From NCBI GenBank assembly GCA_026419015.1, contig JAOAAF010000009.1, forward strand, positions 1 through 44,857: a stretch of 44,857 nucleotides of DNA, in the 5' to 3' direction. This DNA comes from Spirochaetota bacterium. Its GTDB lineage: Bacteria > Spirochaetota > UBA4802 > JAGODF01. Position 1 is the first letter of the stretch, and each line of letters opens with the position of its first letter. Below, in pieces: positions 1 through 8,821 of the stretch. Made by a program: the position numbers and the translations under genes. A model generated the notes under the pieces. That model did no database searches. It worked only from the letters and a program-made list of their open reading frames with translations, and had not been told where the DNA came from.

Positions 1-1158
1 GCTCGTTGCGTAGGTCGACTTTAATACGTCGTAAAGCTTGAGAATTTGAAAATCATCGCTGACGCGCATCGTGCGAATTTCGCGCGTGGTCGATTTTTCT
101 CGAAAAAGCCCTGAGACAACCATTCCAATATTATACGCACCCACCCGCCAGCTGTCATTATACGAAAAATTCACATCGAATGGGAATTTCCCTTTTTCGT
201 AATCGGGAGTGTATTCATTGGTGAGCGATTCGCCAATCGCTTCGGTTTGTGCTGGGGTATAGTTGAGATAGTTTAAATATTCCCTGCCAATTCCCGAAGG
301 AAGCGCTCGCGTTCCGTCATCGTACCCAAAAAAGTCGTACTTTCCGCCGCGATAGGTAAGAAAATCCTTTCGCGTTGTGGTCGTATGATATCCCGACCCC
401 ACCGAAACTTTAAATTCGTACTCTTCGGTATAGTCCTTTGGATTCACCTGAACCTGACCGCCACCATACTCCCCTGGCATTTCAGGAATGTACGATTTTG
501 TGATGATGAGATTGTCCAAAAGCGCAGCGGGGAAAATATCTAGCGGCACTACTCTTTTATCGGGATCGGGCGATGAAAGGATGGTACCAGCAAACATCAC
601 GCTTGCATATCGCTCTCCTAACCCTCGAATGTAGACCATCTTCCCGTGTTTTCCATCGACTACGGTAATGCCAGTAACGCGCTTAGCAGCATCCCCTGCA
701 TCCGCGTCAGGCGATTTCGATATTTGCTCGGCGCTTATTGCATCCTGCGCCACTGGTGCTTTTTTTCGAATGCTTAAAAGCGCTGCGTCGGTGCTGCTAA
801 TTTTTTTCGCTTTGACGACAGTCTCATGTACGGTAAGATACGACATCGTCACGTTTACCACATTGCTTCGGCCTGCAACGACGTTCACAGTGGTAAAGGA
901 AGGGCTGTAACCCATCATTCGAAACTCAACTCTCTGCTCGCCCTCGGGAACATTTTGAAGCATAAACCTTCCGTCAATGTTGGTTACGCCGACAATGTTG
1001 TGCTGACGGATGATTACATTGACGCCAATTATCGGTTCCCCTGTAACGGCGTCGATCACTCTCCCCGTCACAGTTCCCGTTTGAGCGTGTGCGATGGATT
1101 TAAATGCGACAAGCAGCAGTGCAATAAAAAAGGCTTGTGAAATTTTTTTTAACTCCAT
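1..1158 (-). CDS. TonB-dependent outer-membrane receptor, N-terminal part (cut by window edge)
   Basis: The reading frame is open from the start codon to the window edge (386 codons seen). It begins with a signal peptide (hydrophobic FFIALLLVAF, cleavage likely after AHA). Residues about 28-115 form a carboxypeptidase-regulatory-like beta-sandwich (GTVTGRVIDAVTGEPIIGVN), common in Bacteroidetes-type receptors. The plug domain follows, with DAAKRVTGITV and the motif YIRGLGERY, and then the first barrel strands. The 22-strand barrel lies mostly outside the window. Two starts compete: ATG at 1158, with GAGGAG 11 bases upstream, and ATG at 1167, with GAGGAG only 2 bases away; I prefer 1158. The gene diverges from exbB-exbD-exbD-tonB, which would supply its energy. 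The plug motif resembles that of large receptors for glycans or peptides, but the substrate cannot be told. Family assignment is secure. Confidence 0.9.
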   Translation of the reverse strand, partial: MELKKISQAFFIALLLVAFKSIAHAQTGTVTGRVIDAVTGEPIIGVNVIIRQHNIVGVTNIDGRFMLQNVPEGEQRVEFRMMGYSPSFTTVNVVAGRSNVVNVTMSYLTVHETVVKAKKISSTDAALLSIRKKAPVAQDAISAEQISKSPDADAGDAAKRVTGITVVDGKHGKMVYIRGLGERYASVMFAGTILSSPDPDKRVVPLDIFPAALLDNLIITKSYIPEMPGEYGGGQVQVNPKDYTEEYEFKVSVGSGYHTTTTRKDFLTYRGGKYDFFGYDDGTRALPSGIGREYLNYLNYTPAQTEAIGESLTNEYTPDYEKGKFPFDVNFSYNDSWRVGAYNIGMVVSGLFREKSTTREIRTMRVSDDFQILKLYDVLKSTYATS

Positions 1159-1744
1159 GTTGCGCATAACTCCTCAAAAAAATTTTTAAACTTTCCCCCT
1201 AAATTTATTATTTTTATTTAAAAAATAATAAAACGCAAAAAGCTCTGCCGTTTTGGCCATTGTTCATTTGCATTCCACAGCAGTCAAAAGCGCTTTCATT
1301 AAAATCAGTGCTATAAATAGCATACGCTCTTAAACAAAAAATAAAGATTTAGTAAAATTCCTGTATGGTGGCAAAGCGGGCAGGGCTTAATGCACAGCAA
1401 ACTGGAGATGGATGTTAAAATAAAAGCTCAAGTGAAATTTTTAAATTAAAATTTTTTATCAACATTTCAACCTTGCTACGTAATCAATTTTTTATAGAAA
1501 CATCATTTTTTGACACCAAATTTCATCCCGTCCGCGCGCACGTGCTTAACAAAAATTTTATAAATAATTAATAAATTATTAAAGTTTTTTTTACTTCATC
1601 GCAGTTTTTTTTAACATAAAGCACAACGCTTATTGAACAGACAGACGCGGTACATTGCACGCATGGTGCGCAAAACTGGTGTAAGCGTTCTTCTGATCAA
1701 ATTCGATAAATCTTACACACTCAATGGTTAAGGTATAATTTACA
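1159..1744. other. Divergent AT-rich intergenic region
   Basis: This stretch of about 585 bases separates the receptor from exbB. I see no credible gene in it. It holds the promoter regions of both divergent units and an AT-only inverted repeat at 1563-1580 (AATAATT-AATA-AATTATT) that could be an operator or simply reflect base composition. No Fur-box-like sequence was recognised. Confidence 0.6.
1712..1739 (+). promoter_or_regulatory. Likely promoter of exbB-exbD-exbD-tonB
   Basis: CTTACA (1712-1717), a 16-base spacer and a perfect TATAAT (1734-1739) resemble a sigma-70 promoter. Transcription would start near 1746, on top of the exbB ATG at 1745, so the message would be leaderless. No convincing Shine-Dalgarno site precedes that ATG. 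Confidence 0.55.
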
Positions 1745-2578
1745 ATGGAAAAATCAAAGTTTCAAAGAATTATAATCCTATCGATTGCGATGCTGATGCT
1801 CGCAGGTCTTTTTTCGTATGGCCAGCAGGATGCCACCGCACCCGCTGCCGCGCAAACAGCTGAAAGCGCGTCGAAAGACAACGCCACATCGACTCCCACT
1901 GGCGACGATAAAAACGGTGCCAACAACCAAGTAATCGAGCGAAGATCGTTTTCCTTGCGCGCCTTTTTCCGCGAAGGTGGGCCTTTTATGTGGCCAATTT
2001 TGATTCTTACCGCTTTTGGCTTTGCAATTGCAATTGAACGGACCATTTACTTTTTCCGCGCACGCCTCGCATCGAGAGAGTTCATCGATCTTTTAGAAAG
2101 AACAGTGCTGGAAAAAGATCTTACCCATGTTGAAGAAGTGTGCAAATCGAAAAATAATACGCTTTCAAAAATAATTTTAAAAGGCCTTGAAGTAAAACAT
2201 TTAGGATTTGAACGCGTTGAAAAAACAATTTCAGTCGCAGCATCGGTGGAAGTCGCTTCGCTGGAACGCCACCTCTCGATGATTTCGGCAATCGCGAACA
2301 TTTCTCCAATGTTAGGTTTTCTTGGTACCGTTACGGGAATGGTTACAGCTTTTAACGACATCGCTGCAGCCGACCACATCAGCGCAAAAATAGTCGCAAC
2401 GGGCATTCGAGAGGCTCTTCTCACAACGGTTTTTGGTCTGATTGCAGCAATTCCCCTTTCGCTTATCTACAATTTCTTTGTAAGCAAAATCGAAGGTTTT
2501 GTGACAAGCGTGGAGCGCATCTCTGCCGACATAATCGAAAAATTCATTAAAACGAAGAACGACAATAGCAGCACGTGA
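1745..2578 (+). CDS. exbB: ExbB/TolQ/MotA-family proton channel subunit
   Basis: This inner-membrane subunit forms the ExbB-ExbD proton channel that drives TonB. The 277-residue protein has an N-terminal signal-like segment (residues 9-26) and a low-complexity Ala/Thr/Asp linker (27-65). Three membrane segments follow, at about 80-98, 180-203 and 222-245. The second carries the family core NISPMLGFLGTVTGMVTAF; the third has LLTTVFGLIAAIPLSL. The extra N-terminal segment is longer than in E. coli ExbB but is common in spirochaete and Bacteroidetes relatives. It is the first gene of a tight four-gene operon ending in tonB, so ExbB fits better than TolQ or MotA. The start is fixed by the signal segment; there is no Shine-Dalgarno site and a -10 box lies just upstream. 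Confidence 0.93.
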   Translation: MEKSKFQRIIILSIAMLMLAGLFSYGQQDATAPAAAQTAESASKDNATSTPTGDDKNGANNQVIERRSFSLRAFFREGGPFMWPILILTAFGFAIAIERTIYFFRARLASREFIDLLERTVLEKDLTHVEEVCKSKNNTLSKIILKGLEVKHLGFERVEKTISVAASVEVASLERHLSMISAIANISPMLGFLGTVTGMVTAFNDIAAADHISAKIVATGIREALLTTVFGLIAAIPLSLIYNFFVSKIEGFVTSVERISADIIEKFIKTKNDNSST

Positions 2579-2622
2579 TTATCGCTAATTTTCAAATTTT
2601 TTAAGTTATACGGGTATTTGTC

Positions 2623-3030
2623 GTGAGAATAAAGCGTACACTTCGCGCAACGTCCGAGATGAACATGGCATCATCGTCGGATATTGCGTTTTTGTTAATT
2701 ATCTTTTTTCTGGTGACATCCTCGTTCATCTTTAAAGATGGCCTTCCGATGGTACTTCCCGACAAAAGCAAGCGGCCGAAAGTTGTCGAAAATAAAGAAA
2801 TCACTACAATCGTCCTAAAGGAAAACGATATCATTAAGTTCAACGATCGCCGAATTTACATGGAAGATCTCCAAAGGGAATTGAAGCTTTTGGTGCAAAA
2901 AAAGCCCGATGCGATCGTTCTTCTTAAAATCGAAAAAAATGTAATATACCAAAAAGTAATCGATGTAATAGACATAATGAAAAGCACAAAGGTGAAAAAA
3001 CTATCATTTCGGATGATCGAGAAAGGGTGA
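2623..3030 (+). CDS. exbD: ExbD/TolR-family protein, first copy
   Basis: This 135-residue biopolymer transport protein starts at GTG 2623. It has a short cytoplasmic N-terminus, one membrane helix (about residues 20-40) holding the conserved Asp of the proton path (SSSDIAFLLIIFFLV), and a periplasmic alpha/beta domain. That Asp is the residue protonated and deprotonated in ExbD proteins. The gene follows exbB after 44 bases and precedes a second exbD by 7 bases. Two ExbD paralogues next to one ExbB are also seen in other Gram-negative TonB operons; they may form mixed dimers in the ExbB pore. Confidence 0.92.
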   Translation: MRIKRTLRATSEMNMASSSDIAFLLIIFFLVTSSFIFKDGLPMVLPDKSKRPKVVENKEITTIVLKENDIIKFNDRRIYMEDLQRELKLLVQKKPDAIVLLKIEKNVIYQKVIDVIDIMKSTKVKKLSFRMIEKG

Positions 3031-3037
3031 TGCTCTT

Positions 3038-3433
3038 ATGATACGAAAGCGAATACGGCCTTCAAGCGCAATACCAGTTTCCGCAATGGCGGATATTGCG
3101 TTTTTGCTATTAATATTTTTCATCCTTTCTAATGTAAGCGAAGATACTATCGACATTAAAATGGACTTACCGCAATCGCACATTTCAGAACAGGAGACGC
3201 AGCGATACTTCAACGTATGGGTTGATGAAAAAGGAGATATTTTCTTTGGCGGGAAAAAGGGAACAGCACAGGAGCTTACATCGTATGCACGATTCAAAAT
3301 GGCATCTAACCCTCAAACGAAAGCCCTCATTAGGGCATCAAAAACTATTAAATACGAACATATAAACGCAATATTTGAATCCCTTAAAGAAGCAGGGGTT
3401 CACAACATTGTTCTTGTAAGCAAAAAAAAGTAA
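3038..3433 (+). CDS. exbD: ExbD/TolR-family protein, second copy
   Basis: This 131-residue paralogue of the preceding gene has the same plan: basic N-terminus (MIRKRIRP), a membrane helix with the conserved Asp (AMADIAFLLLIFFIL), then a periplasmic domain. It is divergent enough from the first copy to be an old duplication rather than a recent one. It lies between exbD copy one and tonB and is almost certainly co-transcribed with them. Confidence 0.92.
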   Translation: MIRKRIRPSSAIPVSAMADIAFLLLIFFILSNVSEDTIDIKMDLPQSHISEQETQRYFNVWVDEKGDIFFGGKKGTAQELTSYARFKMASNPQTKALIRASKTIKYEHINAIFESLKEAGVHNIVLVSKKK

Positions 3434-3446
3434 AAGGAGCATACTT

Positions 3447-4043
3447 ATGAATACAGTACAGATGAATGCCACAATGACATATCCTCGCGTGATAAATTTT
3501 TTTCGGTTGCGACCGGAATTGACCCTCTTTTTTGTCTCGTTTACGCTGTTGTATCTGCTCATCCAATTTTTGCGATGGGAAATTGTCATTCGAGCCGATG
3601 ATTTCGCCGATTTAAGCAGCTTCGAAATGGTTGAACTCAGCATTCCCGTATCTCCTGCTGTTGAACAGGAAATCGTCACACAGGATGAATACGTGGAAGA
3701 TACAACAGAAAAAGAAGAGCAATTAAAATTCGGCGATGACAGAGGCCATTACAACCTTGCCGGGCTTTCCGCTGTTGCCCCTCAGGCAAAAATAAGCTCG
3801 CTACCTACCTACCCCGATTCCGTGCGGAAATTAGGGATAGAAGGGGTTGTGATCACTGAAGTTGGGATCGACGAAAGGGGAAGCGTGGTATATGCGAAGA
3901 TCGTGAAAAAACTTCATCCCGTTTTGGATCGAATCGTATTGGATTGGTTTCGGACAATTTCGTTTTATCCTGCAATGGATGCAAGCGGAAATGCATTTAA
4001 GTGCAAAATATACTATCCCATCCGCTTTAAACTCACTGAGTAA
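3447..4043 (+). CDS. tonB: TonB energy-transducing protein
   Basis: TonB carries energy from the ExbB-ExbD channel to outer-membrane receptors. The start is clear: AAGGAG 7 bases before ATG 3447. The 198-residue protein has a cytoplasmic N-terminus, one membrane helix (about 26-44), an acidic linker (EEQ/EDTTEKEE) and a C-terminal TonB domain (about 110-198) with the hallmark YPDSVRKLGIEGVVITEVGI. The usual proline-rich periplasmic spacer is missing and the linker is short, which fits a small periplasm or a different reach. It closes the operon and is followed by a bidirectional hairpin. Confidence 0.93.
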   Translation: MNTVQMNATMTYPRVINFFRLRPELTLFFVSFTLLYLLIQFLRWEIVIRADDFADLSSFEMVELSIPVSPAVEQEIVTQDEYVEDTTEKEEQLKFGDDRGHYNLAGLSAVAPQAKISSLPTYPDSVRKLGIEGVVITEVGIDERGSVVYAKIVKKLHPVLDRIVLDWFRTISFYPAMDASGNAFKCKIYYPIRFKLTE

Positions 4044-4057
4044 TTCTTCTTATCACC

Positions 4058-4093
4058 AAAGGAGGAATTTTCACGAAAGTGAGATTCCTCCTT
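4058..4093. terminator. Bidirectional terminator-like hairpin between tonB and cca
   Basis: AAGGAGGAAT (4059-4068) pairs with ATTCCTCCTT (4084-4093) around a short loop that itself contains TCAC/GTGA. It sits between the stops of convergent tonB and cca, so it can serve both. The U-run is weak (TTAATTT). Confidence 0.7.
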
Positions 4094-4111
4094 AATTTAA
4101 CAAAACATAAT

Positions 4112-5515
4112 TCATTGTTTTTCTTCACCGCCTAACGGTGCATTGAAGTTTGCAACGAACTCGCGCGCTTTTTCTAACAGTATTTCCCTTTTGTTGAGAG
4201 TTGGATCATCCAGCACCAATTCCAATAAATGATTGAGAATTTTCCCCACCATAGGCCCGGGGGTAAGATTAAATTCCTCCATCACCACATAACCGTTGAT
4301 ATCCAAATCTTTTACGGTAATCGCATTTTCTTCGTCGATGACCTTCTGGATTCGCTTTCTAAGTTCATGGATTGCGCTTGGCACCCCTTTTCTGTAGCCA
4401 GTGCCTTTTCGATCGGCCTCGCGGAGAACAAAGAGATCTTCTATATTTTCCATTCCAACCTTCCGCATGAAGCGCCGCACTGCGCCATCGGTCCACTCTG
4501 AAGTATAATGAAACATGTGATTGAGCACAAGGGTTGTCACTTTCTCAATTTCCTCGTTCGAAAACTTAAGCCTTTTCATCAATTTTTTTGCCATCTTTGT
4601 CCCTATTACCTCGTGGCTATAAAATGTATAATCGCCATCGCTGCCGAGATTTCGCGTGGGGACCTTTCCAATATCGTGCAGAAGCGCAGCAAGTCGGATA
4701 ATCGGATATTTCTTAGGCACTGCATCGCAAGCTAGTACGCTATGCGTATAAATGTCATACCGATGATATTTGTTTTGCTCCACCCCAATGGATTGTGCAA
4801 GTTCGGGCAGGCACAAGGCGAGAAGTCCAGTGTCTCTCATGTAATTAAAACCGATCGATGGCTTATCGGTCTCAAGAAGTCGGATCAGTTCATCGCGCAC
4901 GCGTTCTGCCGATACCTTCGCGGCAATATCCAGCGATTGAGAGATCGCTTCGAGCGTGTGCTTTTCAATAGTAAAGTTGAGTTTCGCCGCAAGCCGACAT
5001 GCGCGGTATGGCCGAAGTCCATCCTCGCGAAATCGGTCGAGCGGATTGCCAATGGTGCGAATGATTTTCGCGCGCAGGTCTTCCCGTGCATTCACATAAT
5101 CGATGAGTTTATCGTTTATCACATCGTATGCAAAACCATTAATCGTAAAATCGCGCCGCTTTACATCCTCTTCCAGCGTATCGGAAAAGCGTACCGACTC
5201 GGGATGACGCCCGTCAATGTATGCGCCATCCGCACGGTAGGTGGTCACCTCAAACGAATATTCACCCACGAACACGGTGACGGTACCATGTTTAATCCCA
5301 ATAGGAAGGCTCCTTTTAAAAAGCTTTTGCACCTCATTTGGCCTTGCATTTGTTGCAAAATCGAAATCGAAGACTGGGAGCTTTAACAATAAGTCGCGCA
5401 CAGACCCACCTATCATGTAGCATTCATACCCCGCCGATTGAAAAGTCTTCACGAGCTTTTCAATTGGTTTTCGAAACTCCTGCGGTATTGTGATTTGCAA
5501 TTGGGTGCGATTCAT
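4112..5515 (-). CDS. cca: CCA-adding tRNA nucleotidyltransferase with HD domain
   Basis: This enzyme adds or repairs the 3' CCA end of tRNA. It is a class II nucleotidyltransferase: GGSVRD near the N-terminus, the metal-binding DFDFAT (DxD), RRDFTINGFAYD, and the ERVRDELIRLL region for base discrimination. An HD phosphohydrolase domain (LLHDIGKVPTRN) follows. About 467 residues is normal for HD-bearing CCA enzymes. Poly(A) polymerase is the alternative in this family. I chose ATG 5515 over the upstream TTG at 5530, because TTG overlaps a TATAAT box (5530-5535) that would place the transcript start near 5523. There is no Shine-Dalgarno site. Confidence 0.88.
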   Translation of the reverse strand: MNRTQLQITIPQEFRKPIEKLVKTFQSAGYECYMIGGSVRDLLLKLPVFDFDFATNARPNEVQKLFKRSLPIGIKHGTVTVFVGEYSFEVTTYRADGAYIDGRHPESVRFSDTLEEDVKRRDFTINGFAYDVINDKLIDYVNAREDLRAKIIRTIGNPLDRFREDGLRPYRACRLAAKLNFTIEKHTLEAISQSLDIAAKVSAERVRDELIRLLETDKPSIGFNYMRDTGLLALCLPELAQSIGVEQNKYHRYDIYTHSVLACDAVPKKYPIIRLAALLHDIGKVPTRNLGSDGDYTFYSHEVIGTKMAKKLMKRLKFSNEEIEKVTTLVLNHMFHYTSEWTDGAVRRFMRKVGMENIEDLFVLREADRKGTGYRKGVPSAIHELRKRIQKVIDEENAITVKDLDINGYVVMEEFNLTPGPMVGKILNHLLELVLDDPTLNKREILLEKAREFVANFNAPLGGEEKQ

Positions 5516-5529
5516 AGTAACGATTAACA

Positions 5530-5535
5530 ATTATA
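5530..5535 (-). promoter_or_regulatory. -10 box for cca
   Basis: A perfect TATAAT on the minus strand ends 14 bases before ATG 5515, giving a predicted 5' leader of about 8 bases. The -35 region is poor, so this is only a candidate. Confidence 0.35.
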
Positions 5536-5639
5536 TTTCCATTGACAGCGGGCACCGCGTCGTGGACAAGTAAAAAATACCGCGCACGCGCGATGATTTC
5601 AAGATGAAAACTGGAATTTTATTTTTCTAAAAACTTCTA

Positions 5640-6335
5640 TCAATCGATCCTTAATACTTTTATTTCTCCCAGTTCTTTAATGTCGTGAAAAAGGCTTTTG
5701 ATGCTCGTTTCAGCATCGATACGACAGTTTATCTTTACTTCAACATTGCCGCGCTCAATGAGATCGGCAATGGACATTTGCTTTACCACAACGTTGTGCC
5801 TTTTGATAACTTTAACAATATCGCCAATCTCCATTGCTCCCGTTTTAAATTCAACAGTGAGAATCCGCAAATCTTTTTGTTCTACCAACAAATTTTCCAC
5901 CTTTTCAAAGATTTGCAAAATCACGATCAACAGTATCGTACCACTCACCGCAACCCAATAAAGTCCCGCCCCAAACGCCAATCCAATCGCAGAAGTAGTC
6001 CAAATCGATGCGGCAGTTGTTAGCCCTTTCACGGTAAACCCGTAACGAAAAATTGCACCCGCACCCAAAAAACCAATGCCGCTTACTGCTTGCGCGGCGA
6101 TTCTTGTAGTATCTAATGAAGGAAATGACTGGTGAAATTCAATCGGTACAAGAATTGAAATGATCATCACAATGCATGCGCCAAGCGCAAGCACCATGTG
6201 CGTGCGAAGCCCCGCAGGCTGATAATGCCGCTCGCGCTCAAACCCAACAGCAAATCCCGCAATCATTGCGCATATTAATCGAAAGGTAATTGCACCCCAC
6301 GATGTTACTTCTATTTTTAAAATTGCGTCGATCAC
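5640..6335 (-). CDS. MgtC/SapB-family membrane protein
   Basis: This 231-residue inner-membrane protein has about five helices in the first 150 residues and a cytoplasmic C-terminal ACT-like domain (about 152-231). Family signatures are GFAVGFERERHYQPAGLRTHM and VSGIGFLGAGAIF. MgtC proteins are linked to growth at low magnesium and to control of ATP synthase in other bacteria; whether that holds here is inference. It starts at GTG 6335, overlapping the argH stop by 4 bases, with GGAGG just upstream, so it is translationally coupled to argH. Confidence 0.88.
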   Translation of the reverse strand: MIDAILKIEVTSWGAITFRLICAMIAGFAVGFERERHYQPAGLRTHMVLALGACIVMIISILVPIEFHQSFPSLDTTRIAAQAVSGIGFLGAGAIFRYGFTVKGLTTAASIWTTSAIGLAFGAGLYWVAVSGTILLIVILQIFEKVENLLVEQKDLRILTVEFKTGAMEIGDIVKVIKRHNVVVKQMSIADLIERGNVEVKINCRIDAETSIKSLFHDIKELGEIKVLRID

Positions 6336-7729
6336 CTAACCTCCCCCAGCGATTTCAAAATATGTTTCAACTCTCGAATTTGCTTTTCCACTTCAACGAG
6401 CGCAGTACCGCCCGCTGAAACCTTATTCTCTGTTGAGCGCATGGGATCAAGCAGATTCACCGCATCGCTGTCAAAAGCGTTCGAAAACATTTGCAAATCG
6501 GAATGCGTGAGAGAAAAGAAATCTTTTTTTTCTCTCTCGCAGTGTTTCACAATTGCACCGACAATCTCGTGTGCCTCTCGAAATGGCACTCCTTTTTTTA
6601 CCAGATAATCGGCCAAATCCGTTGCCGTGGAATAATTCGAATACACTGCGTTTCGCATTACCCCACCATTCACTTCCATTGTCGCAATCATCTCTTTCAT
6701 CCCTTCCAAGCACATTTTCACTGTATCGATTGAATCAAAAAGTGGCTCCTTGTCCTCCTGCATATCCCTATTGTAGGTAAGCGGCAAACCCTTCATTGTG
6801 ACCAAAAGCGACATAAGATTCCCATATAATCTTCCCGACTTCCCTCGAATAAGCTCTGCAACATCTGGATTTCGCTTTTGTGGCATTATTGACGAACCAG
6901 TGGTCACCGAATCAGAAAGCCGTATAAATCCAAACTCGCTCGTAGACCATAGCACCAATTCTTCTGCCATCCGTGAAAGATGCATCCCTAAAACTGCGGC
7001 AAAATACAAAAAATCCAAGATATAATCGCGATCGCTTACGGTATCCATTGAATTTTGGGAAATCGAAGCAAAACCAAGCTTTTTGCGTAAAAATTCTCTG
7101 TCGTTTCGATAATTAACGCCCGCACACGCTCCCACACCCAATGGCAACACCATCGATGCTCTTTCTGCAGCTTCCAATCGCCCGATATCGCGCACCAAAG
7201 CCCACGCATGCGCTAACAAATAATGCGAGAATCGCACTGGTTGCGCCACCTGCAAATGCGTGTAGGCTGGCATGATTATCTCAAGATGCGTTTCTGCTTT
7301 TGTGACCAGCTCATGAACCACATGGGCTATCAATCGCCGAATGAGCGCACACTCCTCACGCAGATAAAGGCGCATATCGAGCGCCACTTGGTCGTTTCGC
7401 GATCGCGCGGTATGCAATTTTTTCCCCACCTCGCCTATCTTTTGCGTGAGCGCATACTCGATGTTCATGTGGACATCTTCAAGGGAATGGAAAAATTCGA
7501 ATTTGTTCTCCTCGATTTCCTTTAATATTTCTTGCAAGCCATTCACAATTTTTCTGCATTCTTCATCATTGAGCACACCTATATTCCGAAGCATTTCGGC
7601 ATGAACGATTGAGCCATGGATATCCTGACGATACAGACGCTTATCGAAATCGACCGATGCTGAAATTTTCTCTGTAATCGTTGCAGTTTCCTGCTCAAAC
7701 CTCCCGCCCCAGAGTTTCTTACCTTTCAC
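6332..7729 (-). CDS. argH: Argininosuccinate lyase
   Basis: ArgH splits argininosuccinate into arginine and fumarate, the last step of arginine synthesis. At 465 residues it is full length for the fumarase/aspartase superfamily. It has LWGGRF at the N-terminus, HTARSRNDQVALDMRLYLR, THLQVAQPVRFSHYL (catalytic His region) and the signature GSSIMPQKRNPD. The start is GTG 7729 with AGGTGATGG upstream. No other arginine gene is in the window. It is followed by, and overlaps, the MgtC-like gene. Confidence 0.97.
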   Translation of the reverse strand: MKGKKLWGGRFEQETATITEKISASVDFDKRLYRQDIHGSIVHAEMLRNIGVLNDEECRKIVNGLQEILKEIEENKFEFFHSLEDVHMNIEYALTQKIGEVGKKLHTARSRNDQVALDMRLYLREECALIRRLIAHVVHELVTKAETHLEIIMPAYTHLQVAQPVRFSHYLLAHAWALVRDIGRLEAAERASMVLPLGVGACAGVNYRNDREFLRKKLGFASISQNSMDTVSDRDYILDFLYFAAVLGMHLSRMAEELVLWSTSEFGFIRLSDSVTTGSSIMPQKRNPDVAELIRGKSGRLYGNLMSLLVTMKGLPLTYNRDMQEDKEPLFDSIDTVKMCLEGMKEMIATMEVNGGVMRNAVYSNYSTATDLADYLVKKGVPFREAHEIVGAIVKHCEREKKDFFSLTHSDLQMFSNAFDSDAVNLLDPMRSTENKVSAGGTALVEVEKQIRELKHILKSLGEVR

Positions 7730-7784
7730 AATTCCATCACCTCGCTATTGATAAAAAAATGCTTTTTAACCCAATATGCGAACA

Positions 7785-8783
7785 TCACTTCGGCGATTGC
7801 AGCATATCGAAAATCGCTTTGCAAAATTTCTCAATATCGTCAAGCGCTGGGAGAAACTCATATTCCAGCACATCGGTAAGCCCAACGATGTCGCTATTCT
7901 CGAGACATTGAAGCATTTGATTAAGAAGTTCATTGAGTTCATTATTTTTTTCACTCAGCGTTTTTTCGCCGCAAACTACAGCATCGACATCAATGCCGAA
8001 AAGAGGTTTAACGTGATAACATGTTCTTAAATATCGATAAACAAAATCGATAAAAGATTCAACATTGCGCGATGCTTCGACATCTTTTCCACCGTGATAC
8101 GCAGAAGCTGCGCGCTCAATATTTTGTCGCTGAATAGGGATCTCATCAACGAGTTGGGCAATCATAGATATCACCGCGTCTGGAGAATCGATGCTGGTAA
8201 TCGAAGCTTTCCGCATCTCATCGCTTAGTAAAACGATGCGAAAAAAATCGCGTAGATCGCTTAAGATGTTTTTCCGATCTTTCAAAAGTGACACTGATAA
8301 GTCACTGGATGTATTTATTTCATTTTGAAAGTTCTTGAGTTCATCGAGAAGCATTTGAGCAGATTTATCGCGATATTTGAAATCTGCTGGAGAAATTCCC
8401 AAAAGGTTAAGCACTCTGTGCGCAACCTCTATTAGCCATCCCAGCCCTTCATGCATCTTTTTGCAATCATCCGCGGCAATGCGTTGCGATGTCACTGCCG
8501 AATCGATAAATTGCATCATTCTCTCACAATATTCCGACGCTTCGAATATGCTATCGGCAACCAACTCGGCTTTCGAAACGATGATGCAATTTATTGTACC
8601 AATGCCATCAAGCGAAAAATTCGGTGCGTCCTCCACAAAATAACGCGCATTGTCTACCCATATTTCAGAGAAAATTAGTTCGCGATCTTTCGCCCATGCT
8701 GTTAGCGATTCCACTACATCTTTAACTGATTTCTCTTTTTCGAGCGCAAATTCAATTGGATATCCATTAATTTGAATTTCCAT
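7785..8783 (-). CDS. Unknown protein encoded next to fliD
   Basis: I do not recognise a family for this 332-residue protein. It is soluble with no signal peptide. The first 70 residues are beta-rich (MEIQINGYPIEFALEKEK), a pattern reminiscent of a small beta-grasp module; the rest looks all-helical and acidic (for example ASEYCERMMQFID). It lies 38 bases after fliD in the same direction, with GAGGG before its ATG, and so probably belongs to the flagellar transcript. A helical chaperone or export helper of the FliS/FlgN kind is possible, but it is much longer than those. The gene is very likely real: long, uninterrupted, good ribosome site. Confidence 0.75.
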   Translation of the reverse strand: MEIQINGYPIEFALEKEKSVKDVVESLTAWAKDRELIFSEIWVDNARYFVEDAPNFSLDGIGTINCIIVSKAELVADSIFEASEYCERMMQFIDSAVTSQRIAADDCKKMHEGLGWLIEVAHRVLNLLGISPADFKYRDKSAQMLLDELKNFQNEINTSSDLSVSLLKDRKNILSDLRDFFRIVLLSDEMRKASITSIDSPDAVISMIAQLVDEIPIQRQNIERAASAYHGGKDVEASRNVESFIDFVYRYLRTCYHVKPLFGIDVDAVVCGEKTLSEKNNELNELLNQMLQCLENSDIVGLTDVLEYEFLPALDDIEKFCKAIFDMLQSPK

Positions 8784-8821
8784 TTTCCCTCTTATTTACA
8801 AAGTGTAATTTTATTCGAAAA

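Noticed and set aside
668-1140. Two plus-strand open frames opposite the receptor gene
   Set aside because: Both are shadows of the minus-strand TonB receptor, whose translation is clearly protein-like across the whole stretch.
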